DNA from: a virus
DNA length: 50,405 nt
Virus record (IMG/VR): IMGVR_UViG_3300024231_000884
Location: 1-50,405 of that record
Strand: one strand, 5' to 3'
Shown here piece after piece: positions 36,319 through 44,367 of the stretch (the first letter of the stretch is position 1; each line of letters starts with the position of its first letter). The translations under genes and the position numbers were made by a program. The notes beneath the pieces are model-generated. The model was given only the letters and a program-made list of their open reading frames with translations. It did no database searches and was not told where the DNA came from.

Positions 36319-37430
36319 TGTTTAAGTGTGGTTGGCTAGCAGGCGGCATTAATATTTCAGAAAATCCATCAAGGTCGGTAATGCCTTGTTGTCATGTTGA
36401 TAAGTTAGATCCTAAAAATCATGTATTAATTCATAATGGAAAAGATCTTATAAACGGCGATACACTAAAACAAATGCGCAAAGATGCTGTAAATGGTATT
36501 ACTCCAGAGTTGTGTAAAATGTGTGTATCAAAAGAAAAGCTAGGTATAGACACTCCTCGATTGCGTAGTATTAGAGAATTTAATAACAAAGGTATTGTTA
36601 AAGAAGTATTTGATCCGTCTGATGTTGAAGCATTGTATATTAAGTTTAGTAACTTGTGTAACTTTAAATGCGTGATGTGCGGCGCAGGATCGAGTCATTT
36701 GATCGCAAAAGAACAAAACTGGAGTACGCCTCTTTCGGAAATAAACGATTTTTATGATACACAACTGTTAGATTTGCTACCACAAATGACGAACTTACGT
36801 CATGTACAAATCACCGGCGGAGAACCGTTGTTGCATAAAAAGAAAAATTTAGACTTTTTGAGTAAACTTTCAAAAGATGTAAAAATACAATATAGAACAA
36901 ACGGTAGTATATATGACAACGAAGTAACCGATTTCTTAAAAACTTTTGACACTGTGCATTTTCTAACGTCAATTGACGGGCAAGAAGATGTATTGCATTA
37001 TCAACGTCCAAGAAGCGAATGGAATGTAATCGAAGAAAATCTCAAGCAATATAAGGATAAAGGATTTACAATCATTAACACTATGACAGTAACATCTTTT
37101 AATATACATCAAATACCAAAGTTTATTAACGAACAAGGATATTTATTTGATTATATGGTTTATACTCCTGTAAGATTTCCAGAAGAGTATAGGGTAAACT
37201 TAATACAGCCTAGCAAGCTCGAACAGATTGTTGAAGAACTAAAACAAGCCGAAGACCCAGAGCAAGGCGATCTAAAAAATATTATCAAGGATATAGAAGA
37301 AAACTATATGTACACTCCAAGTGATAAAATAATAGAAAAGTTTTGGACACAAGCTGAGTATATGAAACAGCATAGAGGTGTTGATTTGGAGACGCTCATC
37401 TCTGAAATGTACGCACATTATATACGGTAA
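36318..37430 (+). CDS. Radical SAM protein with N-terminal twitch domain (J, 370 aa)
   Basis: The ATG at 36318 is part of a TGATG overlap. The N-terminus FKCGWLAGGINISENPSRS, then VMPCCHVDK and CKMCVSKEK, holds cysteines 4, 24, 25, 66 and 69. The radical SAM motif FSNLCNFKCVMCGAGSSHL has cysteines 114, 118 and 121. The SAM-binding segment reads ITGGEPLLHKK. SIDGQEDVLHYQRPRSEW and TMTVTSFNIHQIPKF are family phrases. Confidence 0.8.
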   Translation: MFKCGWLAGGINISENPSRSVMPCCHVDKLDPKNHVLIHNGKDLINGDTLKQMRKDAVNGITPELCKMCVSKEKLGIDTPRLRSIREFNNKGIVKEVFDPSDVEALYIKFSNLCNFKCVMCGAGSSHLIAKEQNWSTPLSEINDFYDTQLLDLLPQMTNLRHVQITGGEPLLHKKKNLDFLSKLSKDVKIQYRTNGSIYDNEVTDFLKTFDTVHFLTSIDGQEDVLHYQRPRSEWNVIEENLKQYKDKGFTIINTMTVTSFNIHQIPKFINEQGYLFDYMVYTPVRFPEEYRVNLIQPSKLEQIVEELKQAEDPEQGDLKNIIKDIEENYMYTPSDKIIEKFWTQAEYMKQHRGVDLETLISEMYAHYIR

Positions 37431-37437
37431 GTACAGT

Positions 37438-38646
37438 ATGCAGTGTGTTATGCCATTTATACATATGAATATAAAGCCAAACAAAACAGCAACCGCTTGC
37501 TGGCGTTGTCACGAAAAGTTAGGTGATTATACTACAACTAATCTAACGGATATTTGGTACAGCGACAACTGGCAAGAGTTTCGTCGACAGCATCTTGCAG
37601 GTGAAAAGCCTGAAGGATGTAAAAGTTGTTGGCAAATGGAAGAAGCAGGAATCAAAAGCACTAGATTAACAATGCTTGAGGATTATTCAGAACAAGTTGA
37701 AGCACTCGAAGATGTAGAAGATTTAACAATACCGCCCTTTCCAAGAGATATGGAGTTTAGGTTTGGAAACTTGTGTAATATGAAATGCAGGCATTGCAGT
37801 CCTAAGTTTAGTAGTCAGTGGGTTACGCAATGTAAAAAAGATCCTGAATTTTATGAAGTTGCAAAAGATATTTCAAGTGGTAGCTTAAACTTTAGCATCA
37901 ATCAGTTGCCCGAAGATACTATGCAACAACTTAAAAGTTTTGCACCTAACTTAAACATGATACGTATAACAGGCGGCGAACCGTTGATGCACCCGATGCA
38001 TCATGAAATGTTGGAAGTATTAAAGCCATATGCACAAAATATCACACTTGAATATAGTACAAACTTGCACTATCTAAACAATGTATTAGAACATTGGCCA
38101 TTGTACAAAAGAGTTATATGTAGAGTAAGTGTAGATTCAGATCCTAGCACATACGAATACTTGCGTGAAGGTGGCAACTTAGATAAACTTGTAGAAAACT
38201 GGAACACTGTAAAAACACAGATGTCGACTCAAATAGAAAACAAGCAACTAGACTTACATGCTACTTGTACTGTAAATGTACTTAATGCTGTTAAGATAGA
38301 TGAAGTGTTAAAGTTTTGGACAGAACTAGACAGTAGATTGCACGTTAGTTTTGTACAATACCCTGGAGTAATGGATATTTGTAACTTACCAGATAATCTC
38401 AAAGACGTAATAAGAGAACGCTGTCATATAGGATTAGAATATACAAAACAACATGCATCTAACAGACTAGTACACCATGCAACACAGAGTGTAGAAAAAA
38501 TAATAAAATGGCTAGACAAACCTGTAAACGCAGAATTTGATCACACATTTGTTAAATGGATGCGAGCACAGGATAAAGTTAATAACAAATGTTTGTTTGA
38601 TTACTACACAGAATTTGATTATTTAAAGGATTTATATTATGAGTAG
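37438..38646 (+). CDS. Radical SAM protein with N-terminal twitch domain (K, 402 aa)
   Basis: The ATG at 37438 gives the family start MQCVMPFIHMNIKPN and leaves a 7-nt gap, the only real gap in the whole 21-gene run. The twitch cysteines are Cys3, Cys21, Cys24 and the pair Cys61/64 (CKSCWQMEEAG). The radical SAM motif FGNLCNMKCRHCSPKFSSQW has cysteines 113, 117 and 120, and ITGGEPLMHPMHHE follows. The place of the usual PCC is taken by ACWRC, a shifted pair that may change the auxiliary cluster. Confidence 0.8.
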   Translation: MQCVMPFIHMNIKPNKTATACWRCHEKLGDYTTTNLTDIWYSDNWQEFRRQHLAGEKPEGCKSCWQMEEAGIKSTRLTMLEDYSEQVEALEDVEDLTIPPFPRDMEFRFGNLCNMKCRHCSPKFSSQWVTQCKKDPEFYEVAKDISSGSLNFSINQLPEDTMQQLKSFAPNLNMIRITGGEPLMHPMHHEMLEVLKPYAQNITLEYSTNLHYLNNVLEHWPLYKRVICRVSVDSDPSTYEYLREGGNLDKLVENWNTVKTQMSTQIENKQLDLHATCTVNVLNAVKIDEVLKFWTELDSRLHVSFVQYPGVMDICNLPDNLKDVIRERCHIGLEYTKQHASNRLVHHATQSVEKIIKWLDKPVNAEFDHTFVKWMRAQDKVNNKCLFDYYTEFDYLKDLYYE

Positions 38647-39412
38647 AGTTTGGGCGTTTGGTTGTAGTCACACACTAGGAACAGAACTAGGAGTGTCTAA
38701 ATATGTAGATCCTGATAAATGGATGCTGGAAAATGCAGGCACAACAAACATTTGGGAAGTGCCCGACAAACACCTTGGTAGAGTAAGAAATGACTGGGCA
38801 GATTTGCTTGACGAATTGTATAAAACTACAGATCTACTACAAGAAGAAAAGCATTTGTCATATGCAGGAAAAGTTGCAGAGTCACTAGGATACGAACTGT
38901 GTAATCATGCAATACGAGGATCAGGTGCTGATAGAGCCTTACACGAGCTAAGTGTTGTTCGTGAAAAGCATATAGACTGGGACAATGATATTGTATTTGT
39001 TGGTTATACACACATTTACAGATTTATGTTTGACGAAGAACGTTGGGACGGCAACCGCAATCTCAACTGGATGAAAACACACAAACAAAAACATTTACAA
39101 CAACTACACAAAATGATGTTGTTAGACGGGCCTTGCGATTACTTTTGGAGCGCAGCAAATGCAGGAATATATCATATGATAAAGACAATGTATCCTAAAG
39201 TGCATATGATAGATGTAGTAAATACCACCAACACTTATAAGCCGGGCGTTGCACTAAAAGATTTACGATTTAACACAACAACACTTGACGACTATAGTAA
39301 ACGAACTAATAATAAAAAAGACATATATCCGCAAGGACATTTTAAAGAATACACACATGAGTTATTAGCAACTCATTTAATCAACAAACTTGGAATAAAC
39401 TCAGATGAGTAA
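38639..39412 (+). CDS. SGNH-hydrolase-like protein (257 aa)
   Basis: The N-terminal MSRVWAFGCSHTLG resembles SGNH/GDSL block I, with Ser10 as the possible nucleophile. IRGSGADRALHEL (near residue 87) may be the second block with an oxyanion glycine. Near the C-terminus, PQGHFKEYTHELLATHL could supply the catalytic histidine. Such enzymes remove or add acyl groups on sugars or peptides. A second protein of this kind is at 40579, and both lie between twitch radical SAM genes. The overlaps with neighbours are 8 nt each. Without a structure the call remains tentative. Confidence 0.55.
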   Translation: MSRVWAFGCSHTLGTELGVSKYVDPDKWMLENAGTTNIWEVPDKHLGRVRNDWADLLDELYKTTDLLQEEKHLSYAGKVAESLGYELCNHAIRGSGADRALHELSVVREKHIDWDNDIVFVGYTHIYRFMFDEERWDGNRNLNWMKTHKQKHLQQLHKMMLLDGPCDYFWSAANAGIYHMIKTMYPKVHMIDVVNTTNTYKPGVALKDLRFNTTTLDDYSKRTNNKKDIYPQGHFKEYTHELLATHLINKLGINSDE

Positions 39413-40589
39413 GATATCACCACCATCAGAAACATTTTGCAATCTTCCGTGGATGCACATTGCTACTAATGCAAGTGGAAACTTTCGTCCTTGCTGCAAC
39501 AGTACTCCTGGAAAAAACTTCATCAAAGATCCTGAAACTGGCAAACCTTATAAAATGGGCAAGGTGCCACTTGACAAAGTTTGGAATAGCCCAGATTATG
39601 TAAATCTACGTAAACAAATGTTAGCTGGCGAACGTCCGGAAATGTGTTCACGTTGTTGGAAAGAAGAAGACTCTGGTATAAAAAGTTTACGTCAGTCATG
39701 GATGGATAGGTGGCTAGAAGATAAAGAATATACAGAAACCCCCGAACTAAACATAGTATATGCAGATATTAGATTAGGAAATATGTGCAATCTCAAATGT
39801 CGTATGTGCAATCCTTATGCTAGTAATCAATGGTTAGATGAATGGCATTTGGTTAATGATCCTTTACCTGATGACGAAATGAAAAGACTTGGTGGCGAAA
39901 CCTGGCCCTGGTATCGGTATACACAGTATGAAAGAAATATTGATGCCTTTTTGCCAACTATCGAAGAAGTATACCTTACAGGCGGCGAACCTACTATTAT
40001 TAAAGATCATGAATTTATACTTGATAAAATAATAGAGTCGGGCCGTGCAAAAAAAGTAAAAATAAAATATAACACTAATCTAACAAATATTCCAAACTAT
40101 CTATTAGAAAAATGGAAAGAATTTAAAGCAATAAAATGTAATGTAAGTATTGATGCAATAGGAGATTTGGATAGATATATTCGTTATCCTAGTAACTGGA
40201 ATAAAGTTGAAGAAAACTTTTTAAAAGTACGACAGTTGGATAACGTAGTAAATGAAATACATTGCACAGTACAGATGTACAACATAACACGATTGCATGA
40301 GTTTTTAGATTGGGCAGAACCGTTTGGACATAAAATTTATCTAAATATATTAAATCATCCTGAGGAGTTAAATATAAGAGTATTACCTCAGGAACTAAAA
40401 GCACAAGTTACAAAAACATTATCTAACTACACACATATAGATAAAGTCCAAGGAGTTATTGACTACATGAATGCTGAGAACTGGGTTGACAAACTAGAAA
40501 AATTCTATTATTATAGTAAACAACTAGACCAAAGTCGTGGTCAAAATCTGTATGATGTATTACCGGAGTTTAAAAAATATGAAGTCTAA
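39405..40589 (+). CDS. Radical SAM protein with N-terminal twitch domain (L, 394 aa)
   Basis: This is a textbook copy of the family: FCNLPWMHIATNASGNFRPCC (Cys12, 30, 31), CSRCWKEEDSGIKSLR (Cys81/84), the radical SAM motif LGNMCNLKCRMCNPYASNQW (Cys128, 132, 135) and LTGGEPTIIKDHE. The later phrases YNTNLTNIP, SIDAIGDLDRYIRYP and LNHPEELNIRVLP recur in the proteins at 28079 and 41229. The gene overlaps both neighbours (8 and 11 nt). Confidence 0.85.
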   Translation: MSKISPPSETFCNLPWMHIATNASGNFRPCCNSTPGKNFIKDPETGKPYKMGKVPLDKVWNSPDYVNLRKQMLAGERPEMCSRCWKEEDSGIKSLRQSWMDRWLEDKEYTETPELNIVYADIRLGNMCNLKCRMCNPYASNQWLDEWHLVNDPLPDDEMKRLGGETWPWYRYTQYERNIDAFLPTIEEVYLTGGEPTIIKDHEFILDKIIESGRAKKVKIKYNTNLTNIPNYLLEKWKEFKAIKCNVSIDAIGDLDRYIRYPSNWNKVEENFLKVRQLDNVVNEIHCTVQMYNITRLHEFLDWAEPFGHKIYLNILNHPEELNIRVLPQELKAQVTKTLSNYTHIDKVQGVIDYMNAENWVDKLEKFYYYSKQLDQSRGQNLYDVLPEFKKYEV

Positions 40590-41232
40590 AAATATTGCAG
40601 TATTTGGTTGTAGCTGGACTCAAGGAGTAAAATCAGAAGTTTTTGATAACTGGGTAGTTTGGTTAAGTAAGATGTATCCTCAGCATAAATTTTATAACTT
40701 TGCAGCAGCTGGAACTGCTATAACATATCATACTCATTTATTAGAACAAGTAATGCAAGATAAAACTTTTGATGTAAAACTTTTTCAAGTCACAAGTCCT
40801 GGAAGATTTACATGGTGGAAACCTCATAAGTTTAAAGAAATAATGTATCAAAAATATGACAACTATTATTGCCTAGAGGAAGATTATGGCAAGTTTGTCG
40901 ACCGTATTAATACAGGAACAATACTTTCAAACAAGTTTTTAGATTCTGATCGCAAAAAACACAAGTTTGGAGTAGAATATTACAAAAGATTGTGCGACGA
41001 TCAAGTTGATTTAGATCATCGTGTTTACATAAACTATGTAAAAAATAATGTAGATTTTTATTTCCATCATAGAAGATCATATGAATCTCATATTCCTAGT
41101 GTGTTCACTGAGTTAGGTGAAAAGCAGTTTTACAAATATGTAGTTGATGACGGCGAACATTTTGGTACAGAAGGAAACCAATGGGAAGCTAACTGGATTA
41201 AAGATCAGTTAACTGATAGGAACATATTATGA
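40579..41232 (+). CDS. SGNH-hydrolase-like protein (217 aa)
   Basis: The ATG at 40579, overlapping the previous gene by 11 nt, gives MKSKNIAVFGCSWTQG, an SGNH-like block I with Ser11. FAAAGTAITYHTHLLEQ near residue 38 may be the second block, and DGEHFGTEGNQWEANWIKDQL at the C-terminus provides the probable histidine of a DxxH-like pair. The FGCSWTQG start is shared in type with the protein at 38639, but the bodies differ. A role in deacylation or acyl transfer on the product of the cluster is inferred from the fold alone. Confidence 0.55.
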   Translation: MKSKNIAVFGCSWTQGVKSEVFDNWVVWLSKMYPQHKFYNFAAAGTAITYHTHLLEQVMQDKTFDVKLFQVTSPGRFTWWKPHKFKEIMYQKYDNYYCLEEDYGKFVDRINTGTILSNKFLDSDRKKHKFGVEYYKRLCDDQVDLDHRVYINYVKNNVDFYFHHRRSYESHIPSVFTELGEKQFYKYVVDDGEHFGTEGNQWEANWIKDQLTDRNIL

Positions 41233-42542
41233 CAAACACATTTTGTCCCATTCCTTGGATATTCCAAGCTGTCCGGTCCAATGGCGATCTCAGAGTATGT
41301 TGTCAGGCTAATGTAACAAAAAATAAAGGTGTAATACGCAAATCAGATGGCATAGCATATAACTCAGGAGTTGATAACTTACAAGAAGCACGTAATGCAG
41401 ATTTAATGAAAAATATACGTTCTAATATGCTACATGGTAACTGGAGCGAAGAGTGCGGGCGCTGTCAACGAGAAGAAGATAACGGACTAACAAGTAGAAG
41501 ACAATACGAAAATGTACAATGGAAATATAGTATTATTGATGCTTTAAAAGATACAGCTCCTGATGGTAGTATTGATATAGAAAAAACTCCAGTAATATAT
41601 TATGATTTGCGATTTGGCAACTTTTGTAATCTTAAATGCCGTATGTGTGGACCAAGTGACAGTAATGCGTGGTTTGAGGATTGGATTAAACTAACAGGTA
41701 AAAATACGTTTAGTGATACTAGTGGCGAAGTTACAATAGAAAACATAAATGGCAAACTTTGTGCTAGTGATTTTGATTGGCCTAACAACGAAAGTTTTTG
41801 GCAACAGTTAGAAGCAAATGTACATAATATTGAGCATGTGTATTTTGCTGGCGGCGAGCCTATGCTTATTGAAAGACATTATGAGTTTTTGCAAAAATGT
41901 ATAAATGTTGATGCTGCTAAAAATATGACAGTAGAATATAATACTAATATGAGTACGTTACCTCCTAGGGTAATGAAGTTATGGGAAAAGTTTAAGCATG
42001 TACGAGTAGGTGCAAGTATAGACGGCATGGGCAAGGTATTAGAATACCAGCGATATCCTGCAAAATGGGACAAGTTGCATAAAAACCTAACTACACTAGA
42101 TAGTATGCCTGAGAACATACAGAGTTGGTTTGCATTTACAGTTACAGCATATAATGTGTTTCACATGGTTGACTTTATGAAATGGAAACTGCAAGAAAGT
42201 AACTTTAAAAGAATAAGTGGAACCAAAAGTAAGCCAATAGTTAGTCATCATGTTGCACATAATCCTGAACATTTGAATATTCGAGTACTACCACCGGAGT
42301 TAAAAGTTATTGCTACTAATAATTTTAATGAGTTTGTACAATGGGTAGAAGATAACAAGTATCCAGACTATGTATTACGTTCTGCAAAACATATACGAAA
42401 TGGTATTGTAAAATATATGAATAGTGAAAGTTATTATGAAGAATATTGGGATTATTTTGTTACCTATACAAAGTCCTTAGATAAAATGAGAAACGAGTCA
42501 CTACTAGACGTCGAGCCAATGTTTAAAGGACATTTTAAATGA
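41229..42542 (+). CDS. Radical SAM protein with N-terminal twitch domain (M, 437 aa)
   Basis: The N-terminus has FCPIPWIFQAVRSNGDLRVCC (Cys6, 24, 25) and CGRCQREEDNGLTSR (Cys76/79). The radical SAM motif FGNFCNLKCRMCGPSDSNAW has cysteines 133, 137 and 140. The SAM-binding segment is FAGGEPMLIERHYEF. It is most like the protein at 28079 (shared HHVAHNPEHLNIRVLPPE). It has ATGA overlaps on both sides. Confidence 0.85.
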   Translation: MTNTFCPIPWIFQAVRSNGDLRVCCQANVTKNKGVIRKSDGIAYNSGVDNLQEARNADLMKNIRSNMLHGNWSEECGRCQREEDNGLTSRRQYENVQWKYSIIDALKDTAPDGSIDIEKTPVIYYDLRFGNFCNLKCRMCGPSDSNAWFEDWIKLTGKNTFSDTSGEVTIENINGKLCASDFDWPNNESFWQQLEANVHNIEHVYFAGGEPMLIERHYEFLQKCINVDAAKNMTVEYNTNMSTLPPRVMKLWEKFKHVRVGASIDGMGKVLEYQRYPAKWDKLHKNLTTLDSMPENIQSWFAFTVTAYNVFHMVDFMKWKLQESNFKRISGTKSKPIVSHHVAHNPEHLNIRVLPPELKVIATNNFNEFVQWVEDNKYPDYVLRSAKHIRNGIVKYMNSESYYEEYWDYFVTYTKSLDKMRNESLLDVEPMFKGHFK

Positions 42543-43714
42543 GTTTTGATACAATAGATTTACTTACGGGCAAGAACTTTCAAGTAACATGGGACTTAGG
42601 CCGCCGTTGTAACTACGACTGTAGTTATTGTCCGGCCCATCGTCATGACAACTTTAGTAAACACGCTACATTAGACGAACTAAAAGCAAATATAAACTTT
42701 TTGTTTGAATATATGGATGTATATATGTTATATAGAGAACACAAACATGCAGCTATAAGTTTTACAGGTGGCGAACCTACAGTAAATCCGCACTTTATTC
42801 CGTTTGCAAAATATTTAAAAGAAGAGTATGAAAAAAAATATGCAGATCGGTGGGGCGCTGTATTTTCATTAACTACAAACGGTGCCATGAGTGAAAAAAT
42901 GGGCAAGGCAGTTATGGAAAACTTTCGTCACGCAACAGTAAGTTATCATAGTGAAAGCGATAGTAAACTCAAACAACAAGTAAAAGATAGAATACTACAG
43001 TTTCATAATGACGGACCTTCTTATGAGTTTACATTAAACGTAAATGTTATGTTTCATGCAGCATATTTTGATGAATGCAAAGAACTTTGCGATTTCCTAC
43101 ATGATAATGGCATTAAATATGTTCCTCGTATTATTGGCGAAGAACCGGGTAGTGCAAGTGCTATGGCTCATCAGTATACTGACGATCAGTTAGACTACAT
43201 GAAAAACTATTGGAAGTATAAAAATGCCAGCTTAAATAATGACAAAGTTGATACTACACCAAAAGTTAAAAAAGAAAAACCCAAAGAAGAAACAAAAAAA
43301 GCAGGATACGAAATTGGTAGACCTTGTTGCGGTCAAAGAGAAATGTGTTTAAGTTCAAAAGGAAATAGTCGTAAAAGCACCTTTGTGGATTTTAGAGATT
43401 TTAAAGGATGGCATTGCAGTGTTAACTGGTTCTTCCTGCATCTAGAACAACAAACAGATAGTGTGTTTCATCATCAAACTTGTCAAGCAAAGTTTGATCA
43501 AACTAGGGGATCGATAGGAAAAATAAGTGAAGGCCATAAGATTATTGCAGACTTAAAACAAAAGTTAGAAACTGGTACTATGCCTACTATAATATGTCCA
43601 AAGCAAACTTGTAGCTGTGGACTGTGTGCTCCTAAAAGTGCATACAAAGAAAACTTCCAAGATGTTTTATATTCACATGTTGATAAAGTAGTATTTGAAA
43701 ATAATATTGATTAA
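42539..43714 (+). CDS. Radical SAM protein with C-terminal cysteine-rich domain (N, 391 aa)
   Basis: The protein is a close duplicate of that at 32481: both start MSFDTIDLLTGK, share GRRCNYDCSYCP (cysteines 24, 28, 31 here) and TGGEPTVNPHFIPFAKYLKE, and end in CPKQTCxCGLCAPKS. The difference is greatest in a Lys-rich linker near residue 240 (KVKKEKPKEETKK). A 43-bp identical stretch shows the closeness at DNA level. It is the last gene of the long run; the next gene starts after 35 nt with its own late-type motif. Confidence 0.85.
   Translation: MSFDTIDLLTGKNFQVTWDLGRRCNYDCSYCPAHRHDNFSKHATLDELKANINFLFEYMDVYMLYREHKHAAISFTGGEPTVNPHFIPFAKYLKEEYEKKYADRWGAVFSLTTNGAMSEKMGKAVMENFRHATVSYHSESDSKLKQQVKDRILQFHNDGPSYEFTLNVNVMFHAAYFDECKELCDFLHDNGIKYVPRIIGEEPGSASAMAHQYTDDQLDYMKNYWKYKNASLNNDKVDTTPKVKKEKPKEETKKAGYEIGRPCCGQREMCLSSKGNSRKSTFVDFRDFKGWHCSVNWFFLHLEQQTDSVFHHQTCQAKFDQTRGSIGKISEGHKIIADLKQKLETGTMPTIICPKQTCSCGLCAPKSAYKENFQDVLYSHVDKVVFENNID
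42782..42824 (+). repeat. 43-bp direct repeat, copy 2 (in radical SAM N)
   Basis: Identical to 32724-32766. Another 29-base identity covers the segment that encodes DSKLKQQVKDR in both genes, shortly downstream of the first. Confidence 0.75.
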
Positions 43715-43720
43715 AACTAA

Positions 43721-43727
43721 ATAAATA
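43721..43727 (+). promoter_or_regulatory. T4-type late promoter motif ATAAATA
   Basis: AATAAATATAT lies in the 35-nt gap between 43714 and 43750, 29 nt before the ATG, with an AAGGAA ribosome-binding site in between. It suggests that the nitroreductase-like gene has its own late transcription start. Confidence 0.5.
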
Positions 43728-43749
43728 TATTTTTAAGTAAGGAATAACT

Positions 43750-44349
43750 ATGGGCAATACTTTCAATAAAAGATATATTAACAGACGATCTACATTTAAC
43801 TTTGATCTTACCAAAGATTTTGATATGGATGCCTTCAAAACTGTAATAGAACTATTTTCTTCTAATATGCCCAGCAAACAACACCAGTTTCCGTATCGAA
43901 TAGATATTCTTGACTGGAGTGATAGAGAACTGAGAAAAGATATTATGTATGGATCTACGCCGAGAGAACAATCTATTCGTAACGCTAAGTTTAATAGTCA
44001 AGTTCTTGCACCAGTATTAGTTTGTTTTACACATCGCTTAGATCCTGAACCATATATTGCTCCTGTAGAAATAGGAATGGCACTAATGTCATTAACATAC
44101 TTACTTCAGTCTAATGGATTTCTAACTAGTTTTTGTCAATGCATCGAAGATCCTAATAGTCTTGGTACACGTATCACTGGAAAAGACAATACCACGCTGC
44201 GAGTGATTTTACCAGTAGGCCAACACGCCTATCCTAAAGACACACTCACTATTCCAAATCCGTTTGAAGAAGAAGAACTGTGCTTAAAACTAAATCCTAT
44301 ACATCAAAATACTCCTAATATAAAATATCAGATTGACACACGTAAATAG
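43750..44349 (+). CDS. Nitroreductase-like flavoprotein (199 aa)
   Basis: The 199-residue protein resembles the nitroreductase fold in outline: SSNMPSKQHQFPYRIDI at about residues 38-54 corresponds to the FMN-binding SKQN loop of the gene at 48714, FNSQVLAPVLVCFTH matches NSQVLANLVLAFE there, and IGMALMSLTYLLQSNGF fits the long central helix. FMN-dependent reduction or dehydrogenation is expected. Family members in this size class also act as dehydrogenases in peptide or cofactor maturation. AAGGAA precedes the ATG. The end of the gene overlaps the -35 box of the next promoter. Confidence 0.6.
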   Translation: MGNTFNKRYINRRSTFNFDLTKDFDMDAFKTVIELFSSNMPSKQHQFPYRIDILDWSDRELRKDIMYGSTPREQSIRNAKFNSQVLAPVLVCFTHRLDPEPYIAPVEIGMALMSLTYLLQSNGFLTSFCQCIEDPNSLGTRITGKDNTTLRVILPVGQHAYPKDTLTIPNPFEEEELCLKLNPIHQNTPNIKYQIDTRK

Positions 44350-44361
44350 GAATGTTATAAT
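44333..44361 (+). promoter_or_regulatory. Perfect-consensus sigma-70 promoter (TTGACA-17-TATAAT)
   Basis: TTGACA (44333-44338) and TATAAT (44356-44361) are both perfect, with the ideal 17-nt spacer. The predicted +1, seven bases past the -10, is 44368, the A of the ATG. No ribosome-binding site can lie on such an mRNA upstream of the start, so a leaderless transcript is predicted. It heads the run 44368-48691. Confidence 0.85.
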
Positions 44362-44367
44362 ACAAGT

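Noticed and set aside
37378-37437. Upstream in-frame start for the radical SAM gene at 37438
   Set aside because: It would overlap the preceding gene by more than 50 nt and add residues not seen in the family; MQCVMPFIHM is the family start.
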